Assembly: GCA_039177555.1 (NCBI GenBank)
Contig: JBCDFV010000029.1
Coordinates: forward strand, 1 to 53,963
Direction: 5' to 3'
Origin: JANQGH01 sp039177555
GTDB taxonomy: Bacteria; Pseudomonadota; Alphaproteobacteria; DSM-16000; Inquilinaceae
DNA length: 53,963 nucleotides
A program made the position numbers and the translations under genes. The notes below the pieces were generated by a model that was given only the letters and a program-made list of their open reading frames with translations, had not been told where the DNA came from and did no database searches. Of this stretch, positions 23,790-31,926 are shown piece after piece (within the stretch, counting starts at the first letter, position 1; each line of letters opens with the position of its first letter).

Positions 23790-26135
23790 ATGACGGGCAC
23801 GCTCAACACCGACGCTATCGAAGCGTTGTGGCTGCGGTTCAAGACCGCGGGCGCCACCGGCACGGACGTGGTCGGGCTGGCGGGCCTGAACCGTCTGCTG
23901 GGCGAGCTGGGCCATGACGCCAGCGATGAAGAGGTGCGGCATCTCACCGACGACGTCGCCGGGCGCGACGGTGTCGGCCATGCCCAGTTCGCGGCCCTGC
24001 TGGCCTCTCTGCATGGCGATACGGAGAGCCGCACGCGCATCGCCTTCGACGTCCTGGACGAAAATGGCGACGGCCGGATCTCCCGGGACGAGCTGCGGCA
24101 CTTTCTGGGACAGTTCAGCGTCAGCGACGAGGATCTCGACGCGGTCTTCGCCGAGGTCGACCGGGACGGCGACGGCAGCATCGACTTCGACGAGTTTCAC
24201 GGCCTGGTCCCGCACGGGCACGCCGGGCACGACACGTGCTATCGCGACCACACCACACCGTTCGTCAGCGCCATCCGTCGCGCCGACATGTCAACCGACG
24301 AGACCGATGTTTCCGAGGCGGCGCCGAACGGCGGCACCGCGCACCGCGCAACGGCCAGCCATCGGCGCACCAGCTATGGCCAGGGCACGTCCCTGTTGCA
24401 GATGCAGATCGGCCTGTTCCGCCTGCTGCAGGGCGCGGCCTATCGCTGTTTTCGCGAGAGCTATTCGGCCCACGCGATGACCCATCTGCGGGCCCGCACC
24501 CTGCCCTACACGATGCCCGACTTCGTCGCCTTCGTTGACCGGGCGATCGCGCTTTACAAGGCCTCAGGCGTCGTCGATCCGGCCTGTTTCCCCGTGCTCG
24601 ACGCGGTAACGGCATCGGTGAACGCGGAATACGCCCGCCTGCAGGACCGCATCGCCAACTGGCCAAGCGTGACCAAAACCACGGCGATGCTGGAGGCGGC
24701 CGAGGCCATGGAACACCAGCGCACGGCCCAGTCGTCGGTTGCCAAAACGCTAATGGCGGGCGTCGAACTGGCGCTGACGCTGCGCCGCAAGAACCTGTCG
24801 CTGGGCGATCTCGGCTCGGACGCCATGGCAAGGCACGAGGCGGCGCGCCTGCGGCATTTGGAACTGCATTACGAGATGGCCGCCCCGCCAGGCACCGACG
24901 GCGCCGATCCGGCCGCATATCTTGCCGTCTGGAACCGGGTACTGATCAGTTCCAGCGACGAGGCGATCGACGGCGCCATGATGCCGGCGGCCTATTGGTA
25001 TGAGGATTTCATGCCCAAGCTGCTGGCCGCCTGCAGCGTCTCCGGCGTCGACGACATCGCGCAAAACACGGCACCGGACGAGGCCGCGCTCGACCGCTGG
25101 TTCGCGACCGCGCGCGACGATGGCGAGTTCGACCATTACGGCGCCGACGTGGCCGGGCATTTCCCCGCCTGCAGCCCGGAACGCAAGCTGACCATCCGCC
25201 AGGCCTGGCGGCTGACCCGGCACTATATGAACGGCGTGCAAAAAAGGCGTGAGCGCGAGGAATTCGGCCGCGAATCCGGCTTTCTGTCGCAATATGTCGC
25301 GTTCCTGGACGTCTATCTTGGCCGCAGCGACGTGCGCCAGGCCCAGATGCGGGTCAGCTTTCCCTACTATATCGGCCGCCCGACCTGGCGCTTCCTGCAT
25401 ACGGTCGCCGAATTGGTCGCGGCGCGCGCGCCCGACCGGCAGCCCGCCCTGATCGACCTGTTCAAGGACTTCTTTCGCGTCTTCGCGACGGTCTATGCCT
25501 GCCCTTACTGCCGGCACCACCTCAACCTCTATGTCGTGCGCAATGTCGAGATCGACATGTACCCGCTGGAATACCTCCTGCTCGGGCCGCGCCTCGGCGG
25601 CGAGCCAGAAGAGGCAGACAAGGCCGGCAGGGCCGACCTGCGTGTCTCGATCGAGGACAAGCTGTCGGTCATTACCGACGGGCCGTCGCTGCGCCTGTTC
25701 CTGTGGAAGCTGCACAATACCGTATCGGCTTCGATCGAGCGGACCGAGCCGTGGTTTCGGCGGGACGAGCACGCGATCTACACCACCCGCCACTGGCCCA
25801 GCGTGGGCGCGGAGCTGGCGCGCGCACGGGCCTTTGGCCACGACACCATCCCGCTGGACCGTCTGTGGCGGGTTCACCTGCTGATGAAGCCGGTCTCGTC
25901 GCTGGCGACCCTGCGCAGCGCCTTGTGCCATGCGTTGAGCCAAGATGACGGTCCGGCGCTGACCGCCGCGATCCGGGACAGCCGCGCCGCTGTCGTCGAC
26001 CTGGAACAGGCGGTGTTCGACAGCGCGTTCCTGGAGCAGACCTACAGCTTCGATCCAACCTTGGAAGACGACCCGCCCCACCTGACGCCGGAGGAGGAGG
26101 CCTACGGCCGCAGCGGCACGTTTGTCGAAGCGTAA
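23790..26135 (+). CDS. EF-hand protein with Erv1/ALR-like sulfhydryl oxidase signature
   Basis: A 781-residue soluble protein without an obvious signal peptide. Residues 1-140 are calmodulin-like: two degenerate EF-hands, then canonical loops at 90-101 (DENGDGRISRDE) and 124-135 (DRDGDGSIDFDE), both with full calcium-ligand spacing. Residues about 195-500 are helical and unrecognised. Residues 525-650 carry the pattern of FAD-linked Erv1/ALR oxidases: GRPTWRFLHT (529-538), ACPYCRHHL with redox pair Cys571/Cys574 and the following His, then FLWKLHNTVSASI (637-649). These match the family's W, LHT, CxxCxxHL and WxxHNxV flavin and active-site positions. No separate CxxC shuttle or C-terminal disulfide is seen. 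AGGTGAG precedes the ATG. The gene is alone; function is inferred as calcium-responsive disulfide formation. Confidence 0.72.
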   Translation: MTGTLNTDAIEALWLRFKTAGATGTDVVGLAGLNRLLGELGHDASDEEVRHLTDDVAGRDGVGHAQFAALLASLHGDTESRTRIAFDVLDENGDGRISRDELRHFLGQFSVSDEDLDAVFAEVDRDGDGSIDFDEFHGLVPHGHAGHDTCYRDHTTPFVSAIRRADMSTDETDVSEAAPNGGTAHRATASHRRTSYGQGTSLLQMQIGLFRLLQGAAYRCFRESYSAHAMTHLRARTLPYTMPDFVAFVDRAIALYKASGVVDPACFPVLDAVTASVNAEYARLQDRIANWPSVTKTTAMLEAAEAMEHQRTAQSSVAKTLMAGVELALTLRRKNLSLGDLGSDAMARHEAARLRHLELHYEMAAPPGTDGADPAAYLAVWNRVLISSSDEAIDGAMMPAAYWYEDFMPKLLAACSVSGVDDIAQNTAPDEAALDRWFATARDDGEFDHYGADVAGHFPACSPERKLTIRQAWRLTRHYMNGVQKRREREEFGRESGFLSQYVAFLDVYLGRSDVRQAQMRVSFPYYIGRPTWRFLHTVAELVAARAPDRQPALIDLFKDFFRVFATVYACPYCRHHLNLYVVRNVEIDMYPLEYLLLGPRLGGEPEEADKAGRADLRVSIEDKLSVITDGPSLRLFLWKLHNTVSASIERTEPWFRRDEHAIYTTRHWPSVGAELARARAFGHDTIPLDRLWRVHLLMKPVSSLATLRSALCHALSQDDGPALTAAIRDSRAAVVDLEQAVFDSAFLEQTYSFDPTLEDDPPHLTPEEEAYGRSGTFVEA

Positions 26136-26156
26136 AAGCTGACTTGGCCCATCACA

Positions 26157-26191
26157 TGATCAAATACAGACGTTTCTCTTTCATTTGATCA
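26157..26191. promoter_or_regulatory. Palindromic operator upstream of the Xre/RES toxin-antitoxin pair
   Basis: Perfect 9-bp inverted arms TGATCAAAT (26157-26165) and ATTTGATCA (26183-26191) are separated by 17 bp, 41 bp before the antitoxin start. Autoregulation by antitoxin/toxin complexes binding such palindromes is the rule in this family. Confidence 0.75.
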
Positions 26192-26231
26192 CCCTCTCCC
26201 CCATATTGTCAGGGGAAAGGAGGGCGCTGCC

Positions 26232-26639
26232 ATGCAGCTCGTGCCCGTTGCCACACCTGAAACACCCGCATTCGACCAGCGCATCAGCGATGCCGAGGGC
26301 GCCGCGATGGCGCGTGCCACGGTCAACCTGTTCGACCGCTGGGGGCTGACCGATGCCCAGGCCCGCACGCTGTTGGGCGAGGTGTCGCCGGCAACCTATA
26401 CGCGCTGGAAGCGGGGCGCGCTGCCGCGCCTGTCGGTCGATTTGAAGACCCGCCTGTCGACCCTGATGGGCATCCACAAGGCCCTGCGCGTGCTGTTCAG
26501 CGACAACGCCCGCGCCTATCGCTGGGTCAAGGCGCCGAACGCGACCTTTGGCGGCAAGACGGCGCTTCAGATCATGCTGGGCGGCGCCATCACCGACCTG
26601 ATGCGCGTGCGCCACTATCTCGACGCCGAACGCGGCTAG
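26232..26639 (+). CDS. Xre/MbcA/ParS-type antitoxin
   Basis: A 135-residue antitoxin. The N-terminal half is a Xre-like helix-turn-helix (LTDAQARTLLGEVSPATYTRWKRG) and the C-terminal half the toxin-binding DUF2384 domain (MGIHKALRVLF, then WVKAPNATFGGKTALQIML and a VRHYLDAERG end). It neutralises the RES toxin and represses its own promoter, with a palindrome just upstream. GGAAAGGAGGG precedes the ATG. Its TAG overlaps the GTG start of the toxin (TAGTG), ensuring coupled translation. Confidence 0.93.
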   Translation: MQLVPVATPETPAFDQRISDAEGAAMARATVNLFDRWGLTDAQARTLLGEVSPATYTRWKRGALPRLSVDLKTRLSTLMGIHKALRVLFSDNARAYRWVKAPNATFGGKTALQIMLGGAITDLMRVRHYLDAERG

Positions 26640-27352
26640 TGCAAATCCCAAGGCGCCTGGTCCACTGGCCGGATGCGCGCCGCATCATCTCAACCCGCCA
26701 CCCGCCAATCCATCTGTTCGAGGACATCGCCGACCCCGCCGATTGGGACCTGATCGGTAATGGCGAAGCCAAGACCAATCCGCGTCTGGCCGAAAGCGTC
26801 GGCGCGCTGGACCTGATCCCGCCGGAACGGCGCGTGGCCGGCACGGGCGCGTCCAACGTCATGGCGCCCTTCGTCCATGTCAGCCCCGACCGGCCCGGCC
26901 GCTTCCATGACGGCACGTTCGGCGCCTACTACGCCGCCAAGCGTTTCGAGACCGCGCTTGCCGAGCACACGCACCACCGCGCGGTCTTCTTCCGCGCAAC
27001 GGACCAGGCGCCCGGCTGGTTCTCGCAGTATCGGGAACTGGTCGGCGCCGTCCGACGACACCTGCACGATCTACGCGGCGGCGATCCGTCCTTCGCACCG
27101 TTCCTCGACCCCGACGATTACCGCCTGCCCCAAGGCCTGGCCCGTGGTCTCAGAGACGCCGGCGCCGACGGCATCGTCTTTCCCAGCGTCCGCGACCCAA
27201 ACGGCGAATGCCTGGCCGCCTTCTGGCCCGACGTGGTCGCCATCCCCGTCCACGGCCGCGCGCTGGCCTACCATTTCGACGGCACGGCCATCGACTATGT
27301 CCGCGACGAGACCAGCGGCGGTGTGTTCAGGATCGAGCGGGACAGCGCCTGA
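26639..27352 (+). CDS. RES domain toxin (NAD-degrading type)
   Basis: A 237-residue RES-domain protein. The domain's namesake residues are visible: Arg88 in PGRFHDGTFGAYYAAKRFETALAEH, Glu109 in the same segment, and Ser in GIVFPSVRDPNGECLAAFW. Characterised members (for example MbcT and Res of Xre-RES pairs) are ADP-ribosyltransferase-like enzymes that deplete NAD+ and halt growth. It starts at a GTG sharing one base with the antitoxin stop. It ends 20 bp before the convergent lipocalin-like gene. Confidence 0.92.
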   Translation: MQIPRRLVHWPDARRIISTRHPPIHLFEDIADPADWDLIGNGEAKTNPRLAESVGALDLIPPERRVAGTGASNVMAPFVHVSPDRPGRFHDGTFGAYYAAKRFETALAEHTHHRAVFFRATDQAPGWFSQYRELVGAVRRHLHDLRGGDPSFAPFLDPDDYRLPQGLARGLRDAGADGIVFPSVRDPNGECLAAFWPDVVAIPVHGRALAYHFDGTAIDYVRDETSGGVFRIERDSA

Positions 27353-27372
27353 ACATCGGCGCTCCGCCGGCG

Positions 27373-27819
27373 CTATTGGCGCGTGAGCACACCCCGGCCG
27401 ACAAGCGGATGCGCACCGCCCTCCATGGCGACGAAGGACAGACGATCGGCGTCCAGCAAGGTCATGCGAAACGTCGTTTGATCGCCATGTTCGACGATCC
27501 AGATCGAGCGATCGTGCGCGATTACGCCCAGAAACGGCTCCGAGGCGGCGCTGGTGTATTCGATGCCGTCATGGCTGGTCTGGCTGCTGTCGACATTGGT
27601 CCATTGATGGACGCCGTCGATGAGCGCATCGGTCTGGTTCACGATGTGGAAGCGGTGCATCTGCGCAACCAGCCCGCCCGGCAGGCGGAATTCGGCCTCG
27701 CCCGTCCACTCGCCGCGAAGGTCCGGCATCGGCCCGTCCTGCGCCAAACCCGGTGCCGCAAGCGCCAGAACCGACAACAAGACAGCAACAATTGCCCCAG
27801 ACATGCCGCGCAATGCCAT
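27373..27819 (-). CDS. Exported beta-rich protein of unknown function
   Basis: A 148-residue protein with a signal peptide (hydrophobic about residues 8-25, cleavage after LAQ). The mature part starts PDLRGEWTGEAEF, a strand-turn pattern typical of small beta-barrel or lipocalin-like periplasmic proteins, and continues with alternating strands (HRFHIVNQTDALIDG, FLGVIAHDRSIWIVEHGDQTTFRMTLLDADRLSFV). No family is certain. The ATG at 27819 has AAGGAGAAAAG upstream. Confidence 0.72.
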   Translation of the reverse strand: MALRGMSGAIVAVLLSVLALAAPGLAQDGPMPDLRGEWTGEAEFRLPGGLVAQMHRFHIVNQTDALIDGVHQWTNVDSSQTSHDGIEYTSAASEPFLGVIAHDRSIWIVEHGDQTTFRMTLLDADRLSFVAMEGGAHPLVGRGVLTRQ

Positions 27820-27965
27820 GCCGCTTTTCTCCTTCAGTGCCGAATGAAACGGGGGTGCCCAAGAGACAGGGGCGTTGGATAGCAGGGCGTCTAGCTTAGC
27901 GGCCGAGATCCAGTTTGGCACGGCGATCCGATGGTGCACGGTTATCCGGGCCTACGCCCCGCATC

Positions 27966-29126
27966 TCACGTACCGTTGTCGATCCGCTTCAGAATCCCGT
28001 CAAAGAGCTGGGTGTCGCACAGCACGCCGATCGGTTTGCCGTTATCCATTACGACCAAGGGCTCGCGCGTCAGCCGGTGCAGTTCCACCGCGTCGCGCAG
28101 CGAGATCTCGGGCGACACGGCAAACAATTGTCCCGCCGTCGGGCTGGACGACAGCGCCATGGTCTCACCGTTGCGGCCACAGCGCAGGCCGTCATCGCCC
28201 GGCATCAACCGCCAGTCCGACGCATCCTCAACCAGATAGGTCTCGCCATCGCGCGCCAGGGTTTCCAACGGCGTCATCAGCGTCCGCGCGGTCAGTACGT
28301 TCAGCGGGTTCAGGTTGGCGACGAAATCGGCGACATAGTCATTGGCCGGGTTCAACAGCACGCCCTCGGGCGTGGAGAACTGCACGATGTCGCCGCCTTC
28401 CATGATGGCGATCCGGTTGCCCAGCTTCATCGCCTCGTCCAGGTCGTGGCTGACGAAGATCACGGTCTTCTTCAGCCGTTCCTGCAGGTCCAACAACTCG
28501 TCCTGCAGCCGCACGCGGATCAGCGGATCCAGCGCCGAAAACGGCTCGTCCATCAGCAGGATCGGCGCATCGGTGGCAAAGGCGCGGGCCAGGCCGACCC
28601 GCTGCTGCATGCCGCCGGACAGTTCATGCGCATACTTGTCGCCCCAGCCGTCGAGGTCGACCAGCGTCAGCATTTCCGCGACCCGATCGTCAATCTCGCG
28701 CTTTGGCGCGCCGCGCAGTTCCAGCCCGAAGCCGACATTCTCGCGCACCGTGCGCCAAGGCAGCAGCGCGAACTGCTGAAACACCATCGCGACCCGGTGC
28801 TGGCGGATGCGGCGCAGGTCCGCCTGGCCGCACGAAGCGACGTCAACCGGGCCGTGCTCGCCCTCGACCAGAAGCTGGCCGCGCGTGACCTTGTTCAGCC
28901 CGTTGACACAGCGCAGCAGGGTCGACTTGCCGGACCCCGACAGCCCCATCAGCACGACGATGCCGCCCGACGGCACGTCCAACGTCGCGTCCCGCGCCCC
29001 CAACACCGCCCCGGTCCGCTCCAGAATCTCCGCCCGGCTCACCCCCTGGTCCACCAGGGGCAGCGCTTCTTGGGCATTGTCGCCGAACACGACGTCGACA
29101 TGCCGAAACGAAACCGCGACGCTCAT
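27966..29126 (-). CDS. choV: Choline/betaine ABC transporter ATP-binding protein
   Basis: A 386-residue ATPase of the ProV/ChoV type that powers choline uptake. It has the long QAT-family N-terminus (GDNAQEALPLVDQGVSRAEIL), Walker A GLSGSGKST, signature ELSGGMQQRVGLARA and Walker B ILLMDEPFSALDP, and a C-terminal extension in place of tandem CBS domains (one half, EISLRDAVELHRLTREPLVVMDNGKPIGVL, is CBS-like). The ATG at 29126 overlaps the permease stop (ATGA). It is the last gene of the choXWV unit. Confidence 0.93.
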   Translation of the reverse strand: MSVAVSFRHVDVVFGDNAQEALPLVDQGVSRAEILERTGAVLGARDATLDVPSGGIVVLMGLSGSGKSTLLRCVNGLNKVTRGQLLVEGEHGPVDVASCGQADLRRIRQHRVAMVFQQFALLPWRTVRENVGFGLELRGAPKREIDDRVAEMLTLVDLDGWGDKYAHELSGGMQQRVGLARAFATDAPILLMDEPFSALDPLIRVRLQDELLDLQERLKKTVIFVSHDLDEAMKLGNRIAIMEGGDIVQFSTPEGVLLNPANDYVADFVANLNPLNVLTARTLMTPLETLARDGETYLVEDASDWRLMPGDDGLRCGRNGETMALSSSPTAGQLFAVSPEISLRDAVELHRLTREPLVVMDNGKPIGVLCDTQLFDGILKRIDNGT

Positions 29127-29980
29127 GACGCAGCCTTGCTCGCCCGCCGCTCCGGCGGCCGGAACACCCGATCCAGCAGGATGGCAAGGATCACGATCGA
29201 CAGGCCGGCCTCGAAGCCCATGCCGATATTGACCGTGTTCAAGGCCCGGACCACCGGCACGCCCAGCCCGTCGGCGCCGACCAGGGCGGCGATCACGACC
29301 ATTGAGAGCGACAGCATGATGCATTGGGTCAGGCCGGCCATGATGGTCGGCATGGCGTGCGGCAGTTCGATCTGCCACAAGAGTTGGCGTTCGGTGGCGC
29401 CAAAGGCCTCGCCCGCCTCCTTCAACTGGGTCGGCACCGAGGTAATGCCCAGATGGGTCAGCCGGATCGGCGCGGCGATGGCGAAGATGACCGTGGAGAT
29501 CAGCCCCGGCACGATGCCCAGGCCGAACAGGATCAGGGTCGGGATCAGATAGACGAAGGTCGGGATCGTCTGCATCAGGTCCAGGATCGGCCGCAGCACG
29601 CGGAACAGCCAGGGCCGATGCGCCGCCGCGATGCCGACCGGCACACCGATCACCATGCACACGGCGGCCGCCAGCGAGACCAGGGTCAGGGTCTCGATCG
29701 TCTCTTCCCAATAGCCAAGGTTCACGATCAGGCCCATCATCAGGATGATGGCCAGCGGCAGTTGCCATTTGCGGTGCCACAGGAACACCAGGCCGGCCAT
29801 GATGACGATCAGCAGCAGCGGCGGCAGCCACAACAGCGCGTCGATGACCGCTTCCGCCGCGTCGCCGATCGTGTCGGCGATGGCGTTCAGCACACCCGCC
29901 GCGCTCTCGTTCACGGCGTCCATTCCCGCCGCGATCCATCGCCCCAGGGGCAGCTTGTTGTCTGTCAGCCAATCATGCAT
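29123..29980 (-). CDS. choW: Choline ABC transporter permease
   Basis: A 285-residue inner-membrane permease of the ProW/ChoW type with about six or seven hydrophobic helices. A periplasmic N-terminal amphipathic region (residues 1-45) precedes them. The EAA loop that docks the ATPase is at LKEAGEAFGATERQLLWQIELPHAMP. LPLAIILMMGLIVNLGYWEETIETLTLV and ALVGADGLGVPVVRALNTVNIGMGFEAGLSIVI are family hallmarks. It lies between choX (60 bp upstream) and choV (4-bp overlap). Confidence 0.93.
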   Translation of the reverse strand: MHDWLTDNKLPLGRWIAAGMDAVNESAAGVLNAIADTIGDAAEAVIDALLWLPPLLLIVIMAGLVFLWHRKWQLPLAIILMMGLIVNLGYWEETIETLTLVSLAAAVCMVIGVPVGIAAAHRPWLFRVLRPILDLMQTIPTFVYLIPTLILFGLGIVPGLISTVIFAIAAPIRLTHLGITSVPTQLKEAGEAFGATERQLLWQIELPHAMPTIMAGLTQCIMLSLSMVVIAALVGADGLGVPVVRALNTVNIGMGFEAGLSIVILAILLDRVFRPPERRASKAAS

Positions 29981-30040
29981 GACGGTCGACCGAAGCGGGC
30001 CGCCTCAAACCCGCTTCAATCCCGAAGGCGCCCGATCCGA

Positions 30041-30988
30041 TTAGATGCCGAGATGGGCGCGAACCGCCGCCAGGCCCGGCTGGCCATCGAACGTCGTGAC
30101 ACCGTCCACCCAGCCGGTAAACACCTCCGGATGGGCGCGCAGCCAGGCGGCGGCGGCATCCCTGGGCGCCTCGCCATCATCCAGGATCGCGCCCATGATC
30201 TCGTTTTCCATCGCCAGGGTGAAGACCAGGTTCTCCAACATCTGGCCGACATTGGGACACTCGGTCAGGTAGCCGGCCCGCACGTTGGTGTAGACCGTCG
30301 CACCGCCAAAATCCGGGCCAAAGACATCATCGCCGCCCGCCAGATAGGTCAGGTCGAAGTTGGCGTTCATCGGGTGCGGCTCCCACGCCAGGAAGACGAT
30401 CGCATCCTCCGACCGCGCGGCGCGCGAGACCTGCGACAGCATCCCCTGCTCGGACGATTCGACCAGCTCGAAGCCGCCCAGCCCGAACATGTCGTTGTCG
30501 ATCATGTCCTGGATCAGGCGATTGCCGTCATTGCCCGGCTCGATGCCGTAGATCTCGAAATCAAGCTGGTCGCCAAAGCTGGAAATATCGGCGAAGTCGG
30601 TCAGGCCCTGATCGGCCAGATAGGTCGGCACGGCGAGCGTGTATTTCGCGCCTTCCAGATTGACGCGCACCGACTCCACGGTGCCGTTGTCCAGATAGGG
30701 CCGAACGTCCGCCTCCATCGTCGGCATCCAGTTGCCCAGGAAGATGTCGATGTCGCCGTTTTCCAGGCTCACATAGGTGACCGGGACGGACAGCAGGCTT
30801 TCCTCCGGCTCATAGCCCAGCCCCTCCAGCACCACCGAGGTCGCGGCCGTGGTCGCGGTGATGTCGGTCCAGCCGACATCGGAAAAGCGCACGGTCTGGC
30901 ATTCCGCCGGGTCGGTCGCGGCGGCCGGCTGGGTCACGAGCGGCAGGGCGGACGCACACAGCAGCGTGGCAGCAAGGGTTCGAAGCAT
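30041..30988 (-). CDS. choX: Choline ABC transporter substrate-binding protein
   Basis: A 315-residue periplasmic binding protein of the OpuAC/ChoX family. The signal peptide is residues 1-23 (cleavage after PAAA). CQTVRFSDVGWTDITATTA, YEPEESLLSVPVTY, then IFLGNWMPTM and VFLAWEPHPMN supply the Trp and Asn residues that ring the quaternary ammonium group in such proteins. AGAGGAGAC precedes the ATG at 30988. It is first in the leftward choXWV unit, divergent from betI across 330 bp. Confidence 0.93.
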   Translation of the reverse strand: MLRTLAATLLCASALPLVTQPAAATDPAECQTVRFSDVGWTDITATTAATSVVLEGLGYEPEESLLSVPVTYVSLENGDIDIFLGNWMPTMEADVRPYLDNGTVESVRVNLEGAKYTLAVPTYLADQGLTDFADISSFGDQLDFEIYGIEPGNDGNRLIQDMIDNDMFGLGGFELVESSEQGMLSQVSRAARSEDAIVFLAWEPHPMNANFDLTYLAGGDDVFGPDFGGATVYTNVRAGYLTECPNVGQMLENLVFTLAMENEIMGAILDDGEAPRDAAAAWLRAHPEVFTGWVDGVTTFDGQPGLAAVRAHLGI

Positions 30989-31318
30989 CGTGAAGTCTCC
31001 TCTTTGGGTCGGCCCGTTATCGGCCCTTGGCCCCAAGACGGGGCGTTGGAAGGGGCGGCGTTGTTCACGAGACCCACCCAAGCAAGGCGCCAATCCGGCT
31101 GGCCTGCAACGGCGGATCCAAAAGGCGATGCCAGACCGGCATGCCGTGCCCCAGGTCCCCGATTGATTTCTGATCCACCACCATACGGTTCTTGATTGAC
31201 TAATCAATAAAAAAACGGCACCCCTACTCCCAGCAGGAGAAATCGACGGCCAACGGCTAACGGCCAAGAGACAAGGGCCAGCGGCCAAGGGCCGACCGGA
31301 AGAACAGGAGAAGGGCGA
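30989..31318. other. 330-bp divergent control region between choX and betI
   Basis: It contains the candidate BetI palindrome at 31192-31207 followed by an A-run, then a low-complexity stretch (31246-31296) of repeated GGCCAA-like words that looks like replication slippage. No gene is seen. Both the choline importer and the bet genes would be read from here. Confidence 0.7.
31192..31207. promoter_or_regulatory. Candidate BetI operator
   Basis: TTGATTGACTAATCAA is a 6-bp perfect inverted repeat around GACT, followed by AT-rich sequence. It resembles the TTGATTG...TCAATA type of site known for BetI in other proteobacteria. It lies 111 bp before betI and 203 bp before choX, placed to control both. 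Confidence 0.65.
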
Positions 31319-31921
31319 ATGCCGAAGATCGGGATGCAGCCGATCCGCCGGCGTCAGTTGATCAACGCGACCATGGTGGCGATCCACAAGCACGGCTTCG
31401 CCGACGCCACCATGCAGCGCATCGCGCGCGAGGCCGGCCTATCGGCCCCCATCATCCACCATTATTTCCGCAACAAGGACGACCTGTTCGCCGCCACCAT
31501 GCGCCAGGTCTTGACGGAACTGCGCGACGACGTCGTCCGCCGGCTCGCCCGGACGCCGGACCCAAGGTCGCGCGTCATAACGGTGCTGGAGGCCAATTTC
31601 GCCTGCGGCCAGTTCACGCCGGAGGTCATCTCCGCCTGGCTGGCCTTTTGGGCCCAGTCGCCGCACCAGCCGGAACTGGCCCGTCTGCGCCGTCTGTACA
31701 CCTATCGCACCATGTCGAACCTGCGCGCGCCCTTGCGGCACTTGCTGCCGCTCGCCGACGCACAGCGCGTCACCACCACGCTTGCCTCGCTGATCGACGG
31801 GTTGTGGTTGCGCGCCGGCCAGCATGACGATGATTTCGACGCCGACGACGCGCTGGACCTGATCCTCGCCTATCTCGACAGCCAGATCCCGCCGCCCGCC
31901 CAAAGCCACTCCGCCGCCTGA
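31319..31921 (+). CDS. betI: TetR-family repressor of choline/betaine genes
   Basis: A 200-residue BetI-type TetR repressor. The N-terminus PKIGMQPIRRRQLINATMVAIHKHGFADATMQRIAREAGLS is diagnostic for BetI, followed by the recognition helix (APIIHHYFRNKDDLF). The C-terminal half binds choline, which releases the repressor from DNA. GGAGAAGG precedes the ATG. The betB gene follows 5 bp after its stop, so the operon order is betI-betB-betA. Confidence 0.95.
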   Translation: MPKIGMQPIRRRQLINATMVAIHKHGFADATMQRIAREAGLSAPIIHHYFRNKDDLFAATMRQVLTELRDDVVRRLARTPDPRSRVITVLEANFACGQFTPEVISAWLAFWAQSPHQPELARLRRLYTYRTMSNLRAPLRHLLPLADAQRVTTTLASLIDGLWLRAGQHDDDFDADDALDLILAYLDSQIPPPAQSHSAA

Positions 31922-31926
31922 ACGCC

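Noticed and set aside
29127..29972. Upstream extension of the choV frame
   Set aside because: It overlaps choW in another frame with His/Arg/Asp-rich translation; ChoV similarity begins at the ATG overlapping the choW stop.
29324..31195. A 623-codon open frame on the plus strand
   Set aside because: It is antisense to choW and choX, has no ribosome binding site and has shadow-type composition (Arg/Gln/Asp/His-rich).
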